This document shows positions 50,499 to 62,100 of a stretch of 64,000 nt of DNA, in pieces. The DNA is from Gymnorhina tibicen (Eukaryota > Chordata > Aves > Passeriformes > Artamidae), in the NCBI GenBank assembly GCA_013399875.1, contig VXAZ01008276.1, positions 694,495 to 758,494 of the forward strand. The letters run 5' to 3'. Below the pieces are notes generated by a model that was given only the letters and a program-made list of their open reading frames with translations, did not search any database and had not been told where the DNA came from. The translations under genes were made by a program, and so were the position numbers. Each line of letters begins with the position of its first letter. Position 1 is the stretch's first letter.

Positions 50499-53400
50499 GT
50501 AAGTTACACCCACCTTCATTCTTTACTTGGCGAGATAATTAAAGCTTTAATCACTGGTATCATTCTCACTGATACAGTTTTTCCAAGTATAGCTATACTA
50601 TTTGAAGGTTTTGTTACAAAGATGTAGTTTTAGAATTTTTCTTGGTTTGTTAAACACTAGAATTCCAATATTGTTAATAGCAATTCTATATCCAGAATGC
50701 AATTTTAGTTCATGTTCTTTAATCCAGAAAGCAATATATTCTGTAAAATGGTAAACTTAATTTATTATGATTTCTTTTCTGATCTAAACAAGGTATCTTG
50801 AAAAAATAATGCTAAATGAGCACCTAGGACATAGACAACTATAAAATTCAAGACAGGTTCTTTTTATTTTTTGCAATCTATTATTTTCCAAGAGTAAAAC
50901 CACAAAGTGGTACACAGTATCTGTTTATCTCCTTCTGTCTATGGAAGCTGGCAGAGCTTCAGCTGGTAATGTTATCTTAAATTTATATATAGCTTTTTAT
51001 TTGCAGGAATCCTCAAACAGATCACAAATCATGGGCCAAAATCACACAAGTGTGTGCTGTCCTAAAAACACAGATGCTAAGTAAATGATTAACAGGATCT
51101 CAAGTTTACCCCACTCTACATGTATTATATGCTTCCTGGAGCTTTGCTAGAAATACAAATAATCCTCTCAGATAATCTTAAAAGTAACAGAACTGCAAAA
51201 TCAAGTTCAGTTCTCCATGATGATTGAAGATGCTTCACAGTAAGCCTCAATTCAGTGCCAACTCTCTCCTTAAAACATGGTCCCTTGAATTAGGGTTTAA
51301 TCTATCATTCAGAAAAAAAAAAACTTTTAAAGAGTTTACAGCACTTAAAAAATGAGCTTAATATTTTGTCTGAAGCCCCATGGAGTTCAACTTATAATAA
51401 TTGAATTGCAAAAAAACTCCAAAATTTGTTTCAGAATACAAAAAACCCCCAGTATTCTTATTTATTATTCTCCAACTACCAGTCTAGTAACCTGTACCTA
51501 CACTAAACTCCTCACACTGCTTTCAGAGCAAGTCAAGTGTCTGAGCACAGCAGTTCACGATTAGATACAGCATGGCTGATCCATCAGGGGCTGGGGCTGG
51601 AATGTGTCACTTAGGAGAGCATCTGGTACATCAGATAATAAAATGAACAAAAGGAAAACTAAGCAAAGACCAGACAACTCGGTGGAGAGAACAGACAGAA
51701 AAGCACTGAAGCAGCTATTAGAATTGGATAGAAGTGTGTAGGTGGCAATGTCTGAGATTTTTATCTATCTCCCTTGGCATTGTTTAATAACAGCCCAGAC
51801 ATTTTCAGCTCATTTAGACTCTTCATCTGTTAGTGCAAGGTTCCCAGACGAGGAACAGTAAGGCTCCAAGCAACTCAAGGGAACCCAGAATGTTTTAAGT
51901 CTCTCTAGTTTTCAGTCACCCTGATGCCAAAGCACACAGATCTCCCAAAGGAGCAGCTCCACTGAGAACAAATCTAAAAAGTCCCATCAGATTCCAGTTC
52001 CATCAGTATTCCAGCACATGATTCATGAGTATCTAAACTCTACTCTTGCCAGTACTCAAGTCTAGGTTATGCACCTCAGCCTATTTCCTTCTCATGTTTT
52101 CTTTGCTATGCAGGGGAGATTACAAATCTTTACTGTAGAATCTTTTGTCACTGGAAAACTGATGTATATTTAGGTATATTCACTGTGACTGATAGTTTGA
52201 TTTCTATAGTCATTTGTGGAGACTGAGAGCATACATGGCACCATGAGTTTCACATTTCATTACTCTCTGGCTTAAATAAACAGCTTCTGCACAAATACAA
52301 TGCTTCTGCAACCCAATACAATCTTCCTGTAGCATTTTAAGTAAAGATATACTGTTAATAATGTCAGCTGCAGGTCATTAACACCCTACTAAACCAACCT
52401 GAGTTTAAATGAAGAAAATTGTTTTTCCATCACTGCAAAAGAACAGCTATTTTTTTTCCTGTAAACCATATCATTCTTGTGTGCAAACACAACATGTTCA
52501 TAATTACAGCAATAGAAGTCTATTTAAAAAGGTGTGAGAATAATGTTTACAAATCTGGAAAAGCAATAGTAAGTAATTTAGTACACTACATAATGATAAC
52601 CAGAAAAATAGAATATGAAAATACACATTGTCTTTCATTATCTAACAGAATAAGAAAGATGATGTCTGCAGGAGTGACTCACTGCAGGAGAGGCAGGAAA
52701 AGAAAAGAGAGAAGGCCCTTATGGCTGGAGGTGGCAATTTGGCAAGGTGAAGGCAGTATGGCTCTCTGCCAACAAGGGCTTAGATTGATCTCTCTCCTTT
52801 CTTTCAGCTTCTCCCTCTATTTTTCCTGTGCTGTTTATCATTTAGTTCAGGAAGGACAGCAGCAGGACCAGCTACCCCTGCTTTTTTCCTATGGATTTAG
52901 CAAGTCACACGAGCTGTGTGTTGCTGCAAGAGTGTGTGCAGACAGTGAACTGCCCTCAGAAAATACTAATCAAGGACACGAGTTCTCCGGGCCAGTTTAA
53001 CAACCCTCCTCCGGCCATCCTGCCACACCAAACACCTGGGTGTTTGTGATAATTGCAAGATTTCATTTCTAGTGTGCTATTTTAAGATAAGCCGTGCAGG
53101 AGGGATCACTGTGACTCAGATTGACAGCAGTGGCTGCAGGAAGGCTGACAAGCTGTTGTGCATCTGGGAGAGCTCACACACACAAGGGCCTCTCTAAGCA
53201 AGGGCATTGGAGATGGAATGAGGATTTTCTCCTATAGAAATCACTTCCAGAGTTCCTTACAACTTTTCATTATTAGGATAAAATTCTCCTTTTAATAAAA
53301 ATTTTTGAGTATTCTCACAGAAAATAAACATCAAGAATTCAAAGTATTTAAGAAAAATGATAGCAGAGCCTTACTTATTAGATTACTAAACGTGTCTGCT

Positions 53401-56341
53401 TTTACCCAGAAAAACCCATATGACTAATTATCCACAAATATTTCCTACATACTTTGTTTTCCAGGATACTGACTGAGGAAAATCCTGGTAAAAGTAGTTT
53501 CATGGTTCTTCTTAAATATTTCCAGGATGAACATATACCAGCTGAGGTCATAGTACATCTTCTTCACTCAAAAAATACTTTCACTCTATTCTAGTTATAC
53601 CTTACACAATAATAATATCATGCTCAAACCATTCTCTATTGGCAGAAGCTTGTATAGGGCTTTCTAAAATAACATGGCAAAGGTAACTGACTTATTGAAA
53701 GGGTAACAAATTTATTGAAAAACAGTATCAATTTCCAGGGGAAACTCAGAGTTGAACTCCCTCTAAGGTTGTCTTTTCTCAGAAAGTGATTCCTATAATT
53801 ATGTTAGGCAGACAAGAGAATTCCTTCTGACACTGTGGTGATTCTTACTGGTAGGCACAGTCATCATATTACTAATTTTAGTACAGTTTAGATCTTTTCA
53901 AAATATAAGAAACTCTTGTGATGTAATGGAACTCAAATAGAAAATTAATAAGAATCTTTAAACCTTTTTGCTTCTATGTATTTGTTTACCTGTATTATTA
54001 TTTCAATGGTTTCAATTCTGTTGTTGCTGTCATGTCATTGAACTTGAAAGTAGCATACACAAGAGAAAAATGTAATCAAAGACTGAAGAAACAGATATTT
54101 GACAAATATCAAATGCAATTACAAATATTCAGTCTATGTTTCATGTGGTCACTGGCCTGGTGAGGTAACTGTCCATTATCTGCAAGTGTTACTTCCCCAC
54201 TTTTCACAATTGCAAATTGTTATTCCTTGTGTATTATATATTAAAATCAGCAGTTCTGCAAAGGACAGGAACAGATATTGTAACTATGCTTCTAAATAAT
54301 TAAGTTGGGAGCTGAGAGTTGCAGGAAGTAATATTGGCGTTGAAAGTTATGATGGGTGTGTCCTTGATGCATATCTCAGTAGATGTGAAGCTCCCTTTAT
54401 GATTATATTTTTCTTTTTTCTTTTGTCATGGACTGTCTCTAATTTTGATCCTTTGCCCTTCCATTTTTAATGCATTATTCTGTATAGTTTTTGCCACACT
54501 TTGATCCCTGAGCACATTGAATAACGAATTTTGCAGAGGAAAGACATCTGAATGTTCTCACATCATATTTTTCCCCACAAACTGCAGTTACATTCAGAAA
54601 GTGGCCTTTAAAAGTGACATCACGGGCTTCGCATATGTACTATGTCAAAACCTTCTGTTTCATGTGTATCAATTAAGAAACAAAGACTTTTCTCTTAGCT
54701 AATCCTTTGTTTCAGTTTCCTCCCCACCTGTAGGTAACTGGGAGTTTGTTCAGTCTAAGAACACAGGGAATTCTGTCAGCCTGAATCCCCTACCTCATGC
54801 TGAGGTTTGTTAGGCACTATTAGAAAATGGCGAAAAGTATTGAGCCACCACGTAAGAAAACAAAGAATGTTTCTCTATAGCACTTATATTTTTAGCCACT
54901 TTTTAAACCCTGTATTCATGCAACTTCTTAATGTCTTTTACCATACTATCTCAGCCACTGGAGTGGAAAAGAAACTCATTTAAGTTCTGTTTATTTTCAA
55001 CATGTATCTGAGTGCAGACAAGATGTTATTCACACATCCTAGGCATATCAGTACATAAGAAGTAGTGTTAAAAACCACTTCTATGCATAAGTGGGCCCTT
55101 ATGTACACACAGTTAATAGCTTTAGTGTACCTACACATAGAACTCTTCAGCCTAGGTAATTCGCTTTCAAAAGGATAAAAGCCTCATTCCTTGCCAACTA
55201 CTGTACAAAGCATGCACAGAGCCTTTCCAGGCAGGAAAGAGGGAAATAAAAGCACCTGTGCCACCAGACAGGTGACAGAAAAGTAAAAAGCATCAACACA
55301 TGCAGCATTTTCCTGTTTAAAGAAAATAGATTTCTAAGTGTGAGAAGAGATGGTGAAACGAAGATGTAAGAAAATGAGCTGGTGAAAGCAACAAATGGAC
55401 ATTGTGAAGGCATGGCGAGGAAGAAGACACAAGAAACAAAGAGAAGGCACATTGTGTAACTAGAGATCATGACAGTGATACATAAACCTGTAGCTGGGAC
55501 TCTTTAGAGGGAAGAAAAGCTTGTTTACTCGTAGGGATGCAGAGGAAAGCCTGACTATCTTTCTCTGATGCAATTTTGCAGTTTTATATTGTTTTATTAT
55601 GAATGTCTATATTGAAATCCTTAAGTAGTACATCAAAATCTACTTCTGAACTGTAGAAAACTGGCATCAGAATAGGAATTAGGACAGGCAATGCTAAAGA
55701 GTGATATGCTGCAATCAGGCAGTGAATCTGAATTCAGAAAGGAATGAGATTCTGCCAGAAATACAGGGGGTTGTTCTCAGACCCTTTCTTTGTAGCTGTC
55801 TTTGCCTTGGCTGGTTGGGCAGACCTGGAGGGACTGAGGCCTGGATGAGCTCAGTTTGAGCAGTGGCAGGTTTAGATGAGGAGTTGACTTTGCAAAAGCT
55901 GACCTAGAAATCCCAGCTCAAAACCAGCACTGGAACCCAGCAGGCATAGGGAGAGCTGCTCCGTGGTGCTGACTTGCATGACCTTGAATCCTTGACAAAT
56001 ATTTAGGGATTTCAATGTCTGTGACCTACAATTCTGGACAAATGACTAACTGGATCTCTGGATACAGGCTTTGTCTCATTCCAAATAAATACTATTTGTG
56101 ATTTTATTCCCACAAATATTCCTGAGGAGAGATGTCTGTAACACTGTGGAGGAGAATAAAATAAAATCCCCTGAAAACCTGAAAGTAAACAAAATGCTGG
56201 ATGGAAGCTCAGCCCAGTCATTTCACTTACTGGTTCCCTTTAGATGAGATGAATTTGGCTACTATTCCCAATATTTTTAGAAAGGCTAATATACCAAGCA
56301 GACATTCAACCAGTCAAATAGCAGAGTAATTTATAAATTAT

Positions 56342-56388
56342 CATATATATATATATTATATATATATAATATATAACTATATAATAGA
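56342..56388. repeat. AT-rich simple repeat
   Basis: Imperfect (TA)n with tataat interruptions, almost entirely A and T. Confidence 0.9.
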
Positions 56389-56968
56389 GCAAGGAGTTAA
56401 TTGTGCAACAAGTTAGTGAATTATTTTAAAAGGTAGATGAGGAGTCCTTTTTCTCTATTATTTCTTTAATAATGAAATTATGGTTGTCCATCTGCTCTTT
56501 TTACCTTTGAGGGAGGGTTTAGTCCCAGCTTATTTTGTTGATGATAATTAGAGTTTCACGTCACTGACCATCTGGAACAGGACATGTGAGCACTGGGAAA
56601 CTAACCAAACTTGCTATTAGCAGGAACTTTAAAAGAGCTTCTTTCCCAGAATAGAGGAAATCCCACATAAAACGTTTGTATCCTTGGTTAACAAAACTTC
56701 CTTTTTTTTTCCTCCATGAGTTTTACTGAACAGACCAGTGTTATGCTTAAATCAGAGGAAAAAATGCTGTTGAATTTCTGTAATGCTTGTTAAAGCTGGA
56801 ATTTCAGTATGAAAATGGGCACTGAGAACAGAATGTTTTCAGGAGGTAATTCTCACTCCTCGATTTTTTTCACATTTCAGTATTTCAGATCCCTCTTTCC
56901 AGTATTAGTGCTATATTAAAATTTTACTTAGATCTAATTAATATATGCTAAAGGTCTTCTTACTCTCT

Positions 56969-57516
56969 GTGGTGATGGGTCTGTCTGAGCTGCAGTTCCT
57001 TTTCCCCCGGCAGCCCTCAGAGAGCTGTGCTTTGCACTGGGAGCTGGAAGAGTGTTGATAACTCAGCAGTGTTTTGGCTGCAGCTGAGCAGCGCTGGCAC
57101 AGAATCAGCGCTGTCTCCCCAGCATCCCAGTGGTAGGAGGTGGGCAAAGTCTTGGGAGAGGACACAGCCAGGACAACTGACCCAAACTGACCAAAGGGAT
57201 ATTCCATACCATATGATGTGCCCAGCAATAAAAGCTAAGAGAAAGGAGGAAGGGGCAGATAAATGTAACTGCATTTATCTTCTGGAGCAACTGCTACACG
57301 TACTTGGCTGGGCATCATCCACCAATGGGAAGCAGAGAATAAAACTTTTGTTTTCCTTTGCTTTCACACACAGCTTTTGCTTAATTAATGTGCCTTTATC
57401 TTCACCCCTGAGCTTTTTTCCATCTTATTTTCTTCCCCCCACTCCATCCTGCAGAGGAGGGAGTGATGGAGTGGCTGGGTGGACATCTGTCATCCAGCCA
57501 GGGTCAGCCCACTACA
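56969..57516 (+). mobile_element. Endogenous retrovirus solo LTR, sense
   Basis: The block order matches a widespread avian ERV LTR: agctgcagttccttttcccc, gctggcacagaatcagcgct, gggcaaagtcttgggagagg, aactgaccaaagggatattc, cataccatatgatg, then gcccagcaataaaagctaag, which carries the AATAAA polyadenylation signal near 57225. The U5-like end has cctttatcttcacccctgag and finishes ccagggtcagcccactaca. It contains LTR sequence only; no gag, pol or env frames flank it. It is inserted in the same direction as SLC9A9. The start is approximate and no clean target-site duplication was identified. Open frames 56938-57557 are by-products of the LTR. Confidence 0.75.
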
Positions 57517-58691
57517 GTTCTCTAATTGGCACTGCTTTGTCTATGCAATTTATTTAAATAGGCAGCCTTCAGCTGCAGACTGGTAAGCTAGAGTAGATTT
57601 CAGCGAGCAGCGTTAGGGAGATTGCCCTCAGGGATGTACGAAGATATAGCTTAGCTCAAATCAGCTGGGAATGTCTGTACTTGTCAGATCCAATCAAATC
57701 AGAGTAGCTGCAGATATCTCTGTCCACTTATACACAAACAGATGATAAGTTTTAAGTCCAGAATTAAGAATGCTGCTTGCAGTCCTTGCAAATCACACCT
57801 AAGGGACAATTATTTAGCTACACTTTCCCTACAAATGACCAAACTGGCATCAAAGCGTCTTCATTTCAAAGATTTCTATTGGGAACTCTTCGGAACTGAA
57901 GTACACCCTGGTACGAGTCGGCCTGGTTTTTGAGCTCTTCCAGATGTTTTTTTTGTCCAAATAACCTTTCTCTAGTGAATAAGACAGATTTTTCGTGAGA
58001 GTAAGATAATTACATACAGAGTCTAATTCTCCTTACAGAGAAAACTCCCTTCTAGTTTAAAATGATAGTATTGATATTATTTCCCTTGAAGTGTTCCAAA
58101 AGAAAGCTCATTTCATCCTCTCTGGATGAAATACTGCATGTAAGAGTCTGTCTGGTTCTTGCAATAAATCAACATATGTTTCATGTCTCCAGGCAGGGAA
58201 GACAGAAGAGGAGTGTGTGTCAGAAAGGTGAGGGAGATCTTTCTGCCGTTTCATTTGCAGGGTAGCCACCAACACCTATTCACTGCCCAAATCCTTCCCA
58301 GAAATACAGTACTGGAGAGCATGGCTGTCTCAAAGAGACAGAGAGTTTGTCGCAACAGGATACTCCACGAAAATTCTGTTATTCTTTGGAGATCAGGTTA
58401 TGATTACGTGAAGGAAGAACCCATTCCTGCTGTGGGAAAATGGACTATTTCTTGTGGCTACCCAGGAACACCAGGAAAGACTGATGTCTCTTGTGAGCCC
58501 TCTGTGAACCCCTCCAGAACTCAGTGCTACAGTTCAACTTGAATTTCATCATTCTGACCTGCTCTAAGCCTTTTTTTTTTTTACCAACAGTATCGGGTAA
58601 ACTGCTTCCTGCTGCAAGCCTTGGTCTTTTAAGACTCAAATCCTTAAGCTAGTGAGGCTGGTAGAACTGACACAACTCTCCATTAAATTCT

Positions 58692-58713
58692 TTTGCACAT
58701 GTATATGTGCAAA
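58692..58713. repeat. Perfect 9-bp inverted repeat with 4-base loop
   Basis: tttgcacat and atgtgcaaa flank gtat, followed by a TA-rich run to about 58732. It can fold as a small hairpin. It is too short for a microRNA precursor, and no function is implied. Confidence 0.8.
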
Positions 58714-59881
58714 TATATATTTATATATATATTTCTGTGGGCATGGAGAACTGTCCATAAAGCACATCAAAATAATGCAAATGTTATCAAATACTCAAAA
58801 GTTACATAATGCCCAAAATTTTTCATATCTTACAAAGGAAGAATTGAGAGGTACCTTTTGTAAACATTTTAATCAAATGTACTTTTTAAGTTTATTTGTT
58901 CATACGCAGAAACCCCCCACTCTCCATACCCAAGACATCATTTCAGCATGCATGTTTCACCTTTTGGACTAGGAACTTGGATAGTTTCAGGATATACAAT
59001 TGTCACTTGAGCAAAGAGAATAATTGATAACAGTAGCATCAGCTGCCTTCCTTCAGTGCCAGCCACAGCAGGAGTGACTGCAAACCTCTAGTTACTGCAC
59101 TTCACAGCTACTTAAATGATGAGACTCAGCAAATTTCTATTCTTAGAGTTTATTCCAATGGTTACAGAGCTCCACTCTCTCCTTGTTTCCACTTGCTTTT
59201 GTATTGGTCTCAATCTTATTCCTTCTCTCTCCTTTATCTTTTCACAAGACAATGGCCACCATCTCCATCTTGCTCTACCCATTCCCCTGAACTGCATGAC
59301 CTACTCCACCACTTCTGTTGCACTCACCAGTGCCTAGGTCTCCCATCAGAGATAGAAAGAAATTATTTCTAGAGATAATCTAAGACTGTAAACTCCAACC
59401 TCCTTCATACCCTAAAGCCAAGAGAGACCCTGACTTCATTTCTGGTGCAAGCACCTCTTCACTATCCTTCTTATTACATTGTAACAAACAGTTCTGAAGG
59501 CTGGGGACAGCAGCTGGCTGAGTCTGGGGACCAGCAGTTGCAGGGAAAAACCACATATTTAAGTTTTAGATGGTACATGCCTAAAAAAATGAGATCTTGG
59601 AAGATTTTTACTTGATGAAGTTTATCAGATCTCCACTGAGATTTGTCAACTAAACATTTCAGAAACCTTTAAAAATTTGCATAATTTTGTCACATTTTCA
59701 CAAGGGCGAAAGATATGTAGGAAACAGATGGGTAATTTCCTCTTTCCTCCCCTTAGAAATGACGAGTCTGAATTTCAAAGTGGTACAGTGAGAAAGCTTT
59801 GCAATTATGTGGCTGTAAGGTTTGTGTCCAAGATAAGCACAAAGGTATTCTCTCTATACTGGCTCTGCAGAATGCCAATTT

Positions 59882-59933
59882 AGAGGGAGGGGGGAAAAAA
59901 GGAAAAAAAAAAAAAGAGAAAGAGAGAAAAAAA
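59882..59933. repeat. 52-base uninterrupted purine tract
   Basis: Every base from 59882 to 59933 on the + strand is A or G: a G-rich start, then long A runs with GA interruptions. Such tracts can adopt triplex forms and are often length-variable. Confidence 0.9.
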
Positions 59934-61839
59934 TCTTAATGGAAATTGCAAATGCAACATGGCAATGTAGTGTCAAAGTCTCAATGGTGGCATTTTGGCA
60001 AAGTCACAAGCCGTGACAGAGACAGGAAAGACCCAGGGCAGCACTTGTGCAAGTGGCCCTGAGAGAGCTCAGTGTGACAGAGCTGGTTCATTTCTACTGT
60101 TTTTAGGGCAATGGGACTTATGAGCATTCCCTGTAAAGACCGTTGTACCAAGGAAAGACATCCAGTCTTTTTATCAGTTTGCTCTTAATGCATTTGGAAC
60201 TTTGATGTTCCCTAACTAATTGCTAATTATAATGGTCTACATATTCTGAATGTAATATACATATGTGTATGTTATTTGGACTCCTAATGAAAATTCAGCA
60301 CATTTCTGGGGAGATACAGTGACATTAGAATTTGGATTTTGAAAAGGAAGGTTTAAATATGATTAAAACTTTGAACAAAATAGTATCCCAACAATACCCT
60401 GAATAAACTTATATTCACATTTTTCCCTTAGCAACTTCTCCATTACAAAATCTCACAAAAGTGATATCATTCTCAGACTTTAAAACATTTTCATTTTGTA
60501 TCCCCATTCACTTAATGTTTACTTTAGTTTCACTTAAAAGAAATCAAACAGTTCTTTCTTTCCACATTGTTCTACTGATCTGTAGCAAGCACAGCCAGAA
60601 GCGATAGTGAGAGAAATGAGAATAATAGAGTGCCTAGCAGGCTGCTGTTCCCTACCTCACACACAGTGGAAGAGAGTTAGAGCTAGATGAAAATATTCTT
60701 GAAGAAAATTTCAGCCTCCTGAACCATTTATCAGTGTACATATTCTTTATTACAGTATTTTTATTCCTAGAGAGTAAGGTATTTCTAAACCCTCATTATA
60801 GGATGTTCACAGTTTTACATTCAATTTCTAGCATTAGCAGGACTTAGTCCATAGCTTGGAGAGTGTTTTCATTGTGCACTGTTAGAGTGAAGTGAATGCA
60901 AAAGTTTCTGAGGCAAGACTCCTATGTTCTAGTAATTATGAGAGTAATGAAGCTAGGCAGAATTATTTGCCTCTTATTAATAGCTGTGCTTAAGCCTCAT
61001 AGAACTTCCTGACTGGGGAAAGTATTTATTTTTAAACTAAGTGGTGGAAATTAATGTGCTATACTACATGTTTATCCATAAATCAATAGAGTCTTTACAA
61101 AGCCAGAAGGAAAAATTGTCTGTTTGGCTGCCTATCATTTCTGTGAGATTTTTCACAGTGCATTGGATAAGCCAATAGCATATACCTTAATTTTAACAAA
61201 GGAAGATGTTCTTTAACTCTTTCAATCTTCCTCAATCTGAGGAATTATTCATAATCAGCTGGCAGTTGTGTCCAAAAGCCTTAGCATGTGTACTTATGAA
61301 TAATGCATTCTTATCAAAGCAAAAACTCTCATCCAGTATATCTGGTATTAGGTCTCTTTAATCAAGTGATTTATGTTTCGGAAATTGGGGTGGGTAGGAT
61401 TTTATTATCCAGATTATTTTCAAGATTCCCTTTAACTTTTAGATTTTCTTCAAGTGGCATACGTTTATGTAGCAAGGCTTAACAGTGACTTATCATTTGA
61501 AACTCCCTTACAAATAAATAACCACAGACTTCCAATTATTTTGAGTAAAACATCCCCAAAGATGGAATTCAGAGTACAGAATGAGTGTATGAGTGTGTAT
61601 TTCTGCGTGTTTTCTTGTTTTTTCCTCTTGCTGTAATCCTTAAGGATAAAAATAATGTTTTACTATTTTGATTGCCTTAGAATTTGGGACTGAAATTCTA
61701 TCCACATCAACTTCCCTGCCTAAGTGGTGATTGCCTCTCTTTGTTTAATTTTACCATGGGTGAAGTTCAGTAATCCTTGACTGCCAAGCGGTATTGGCAG
61801 GTGTCATAATCAGCACTGACTTAACGCTTGAGCAAACCA

Positions 61840-62100
61840 ATTTCCACAAGGTTCAGCAGCCCCGTCTCTGTTCTCAGCAGCCCCAGGCTGCTGAAATGAA
61901 CCCCCGAGGCTGTGGAGAGCCAGCTACAGTTTAGAAGGGCTTCAGACAGAGCAGCCTTTGCAGTTTCAAGGCAAGGAGAAAAGGTACAAGACGGATGCAA
62001 AGCCACTTCTCAGCCCATCTGCCACCCTGCCCGAGTCCCGTTCCCTGTCAGACTGCACAGGCTGCCCCTGAACACCTCTCTGCTTGTGCTTTGAGCTATT
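61840..62100. other. GC-richer intronic patch of unknown nature
   Basis: About 260 bp with raised G+C and several CpGs. Short open frames occur on both strands (61912-62094 on + and 61821-62006 on -) without recognisable domains. It is possibly a repeat remnant or regulatory segment. Confidence 0.25.

Noticed and set aside
52419..53000. Longest open frame in the window (193 codons, + strand)
   Set aside because: The translation has no recognisable domain, compositional regularity or signal. It sits in intron 6, and one frame of this length is unsurprising across six frames of 64 kb.
57027..57557. 176-codon open frame on +, with antisense frames
   Set aside because: It lies almost entirely within the sense solo LTR, including its polyadenylation region, and shows no retroviral or host protein motif.
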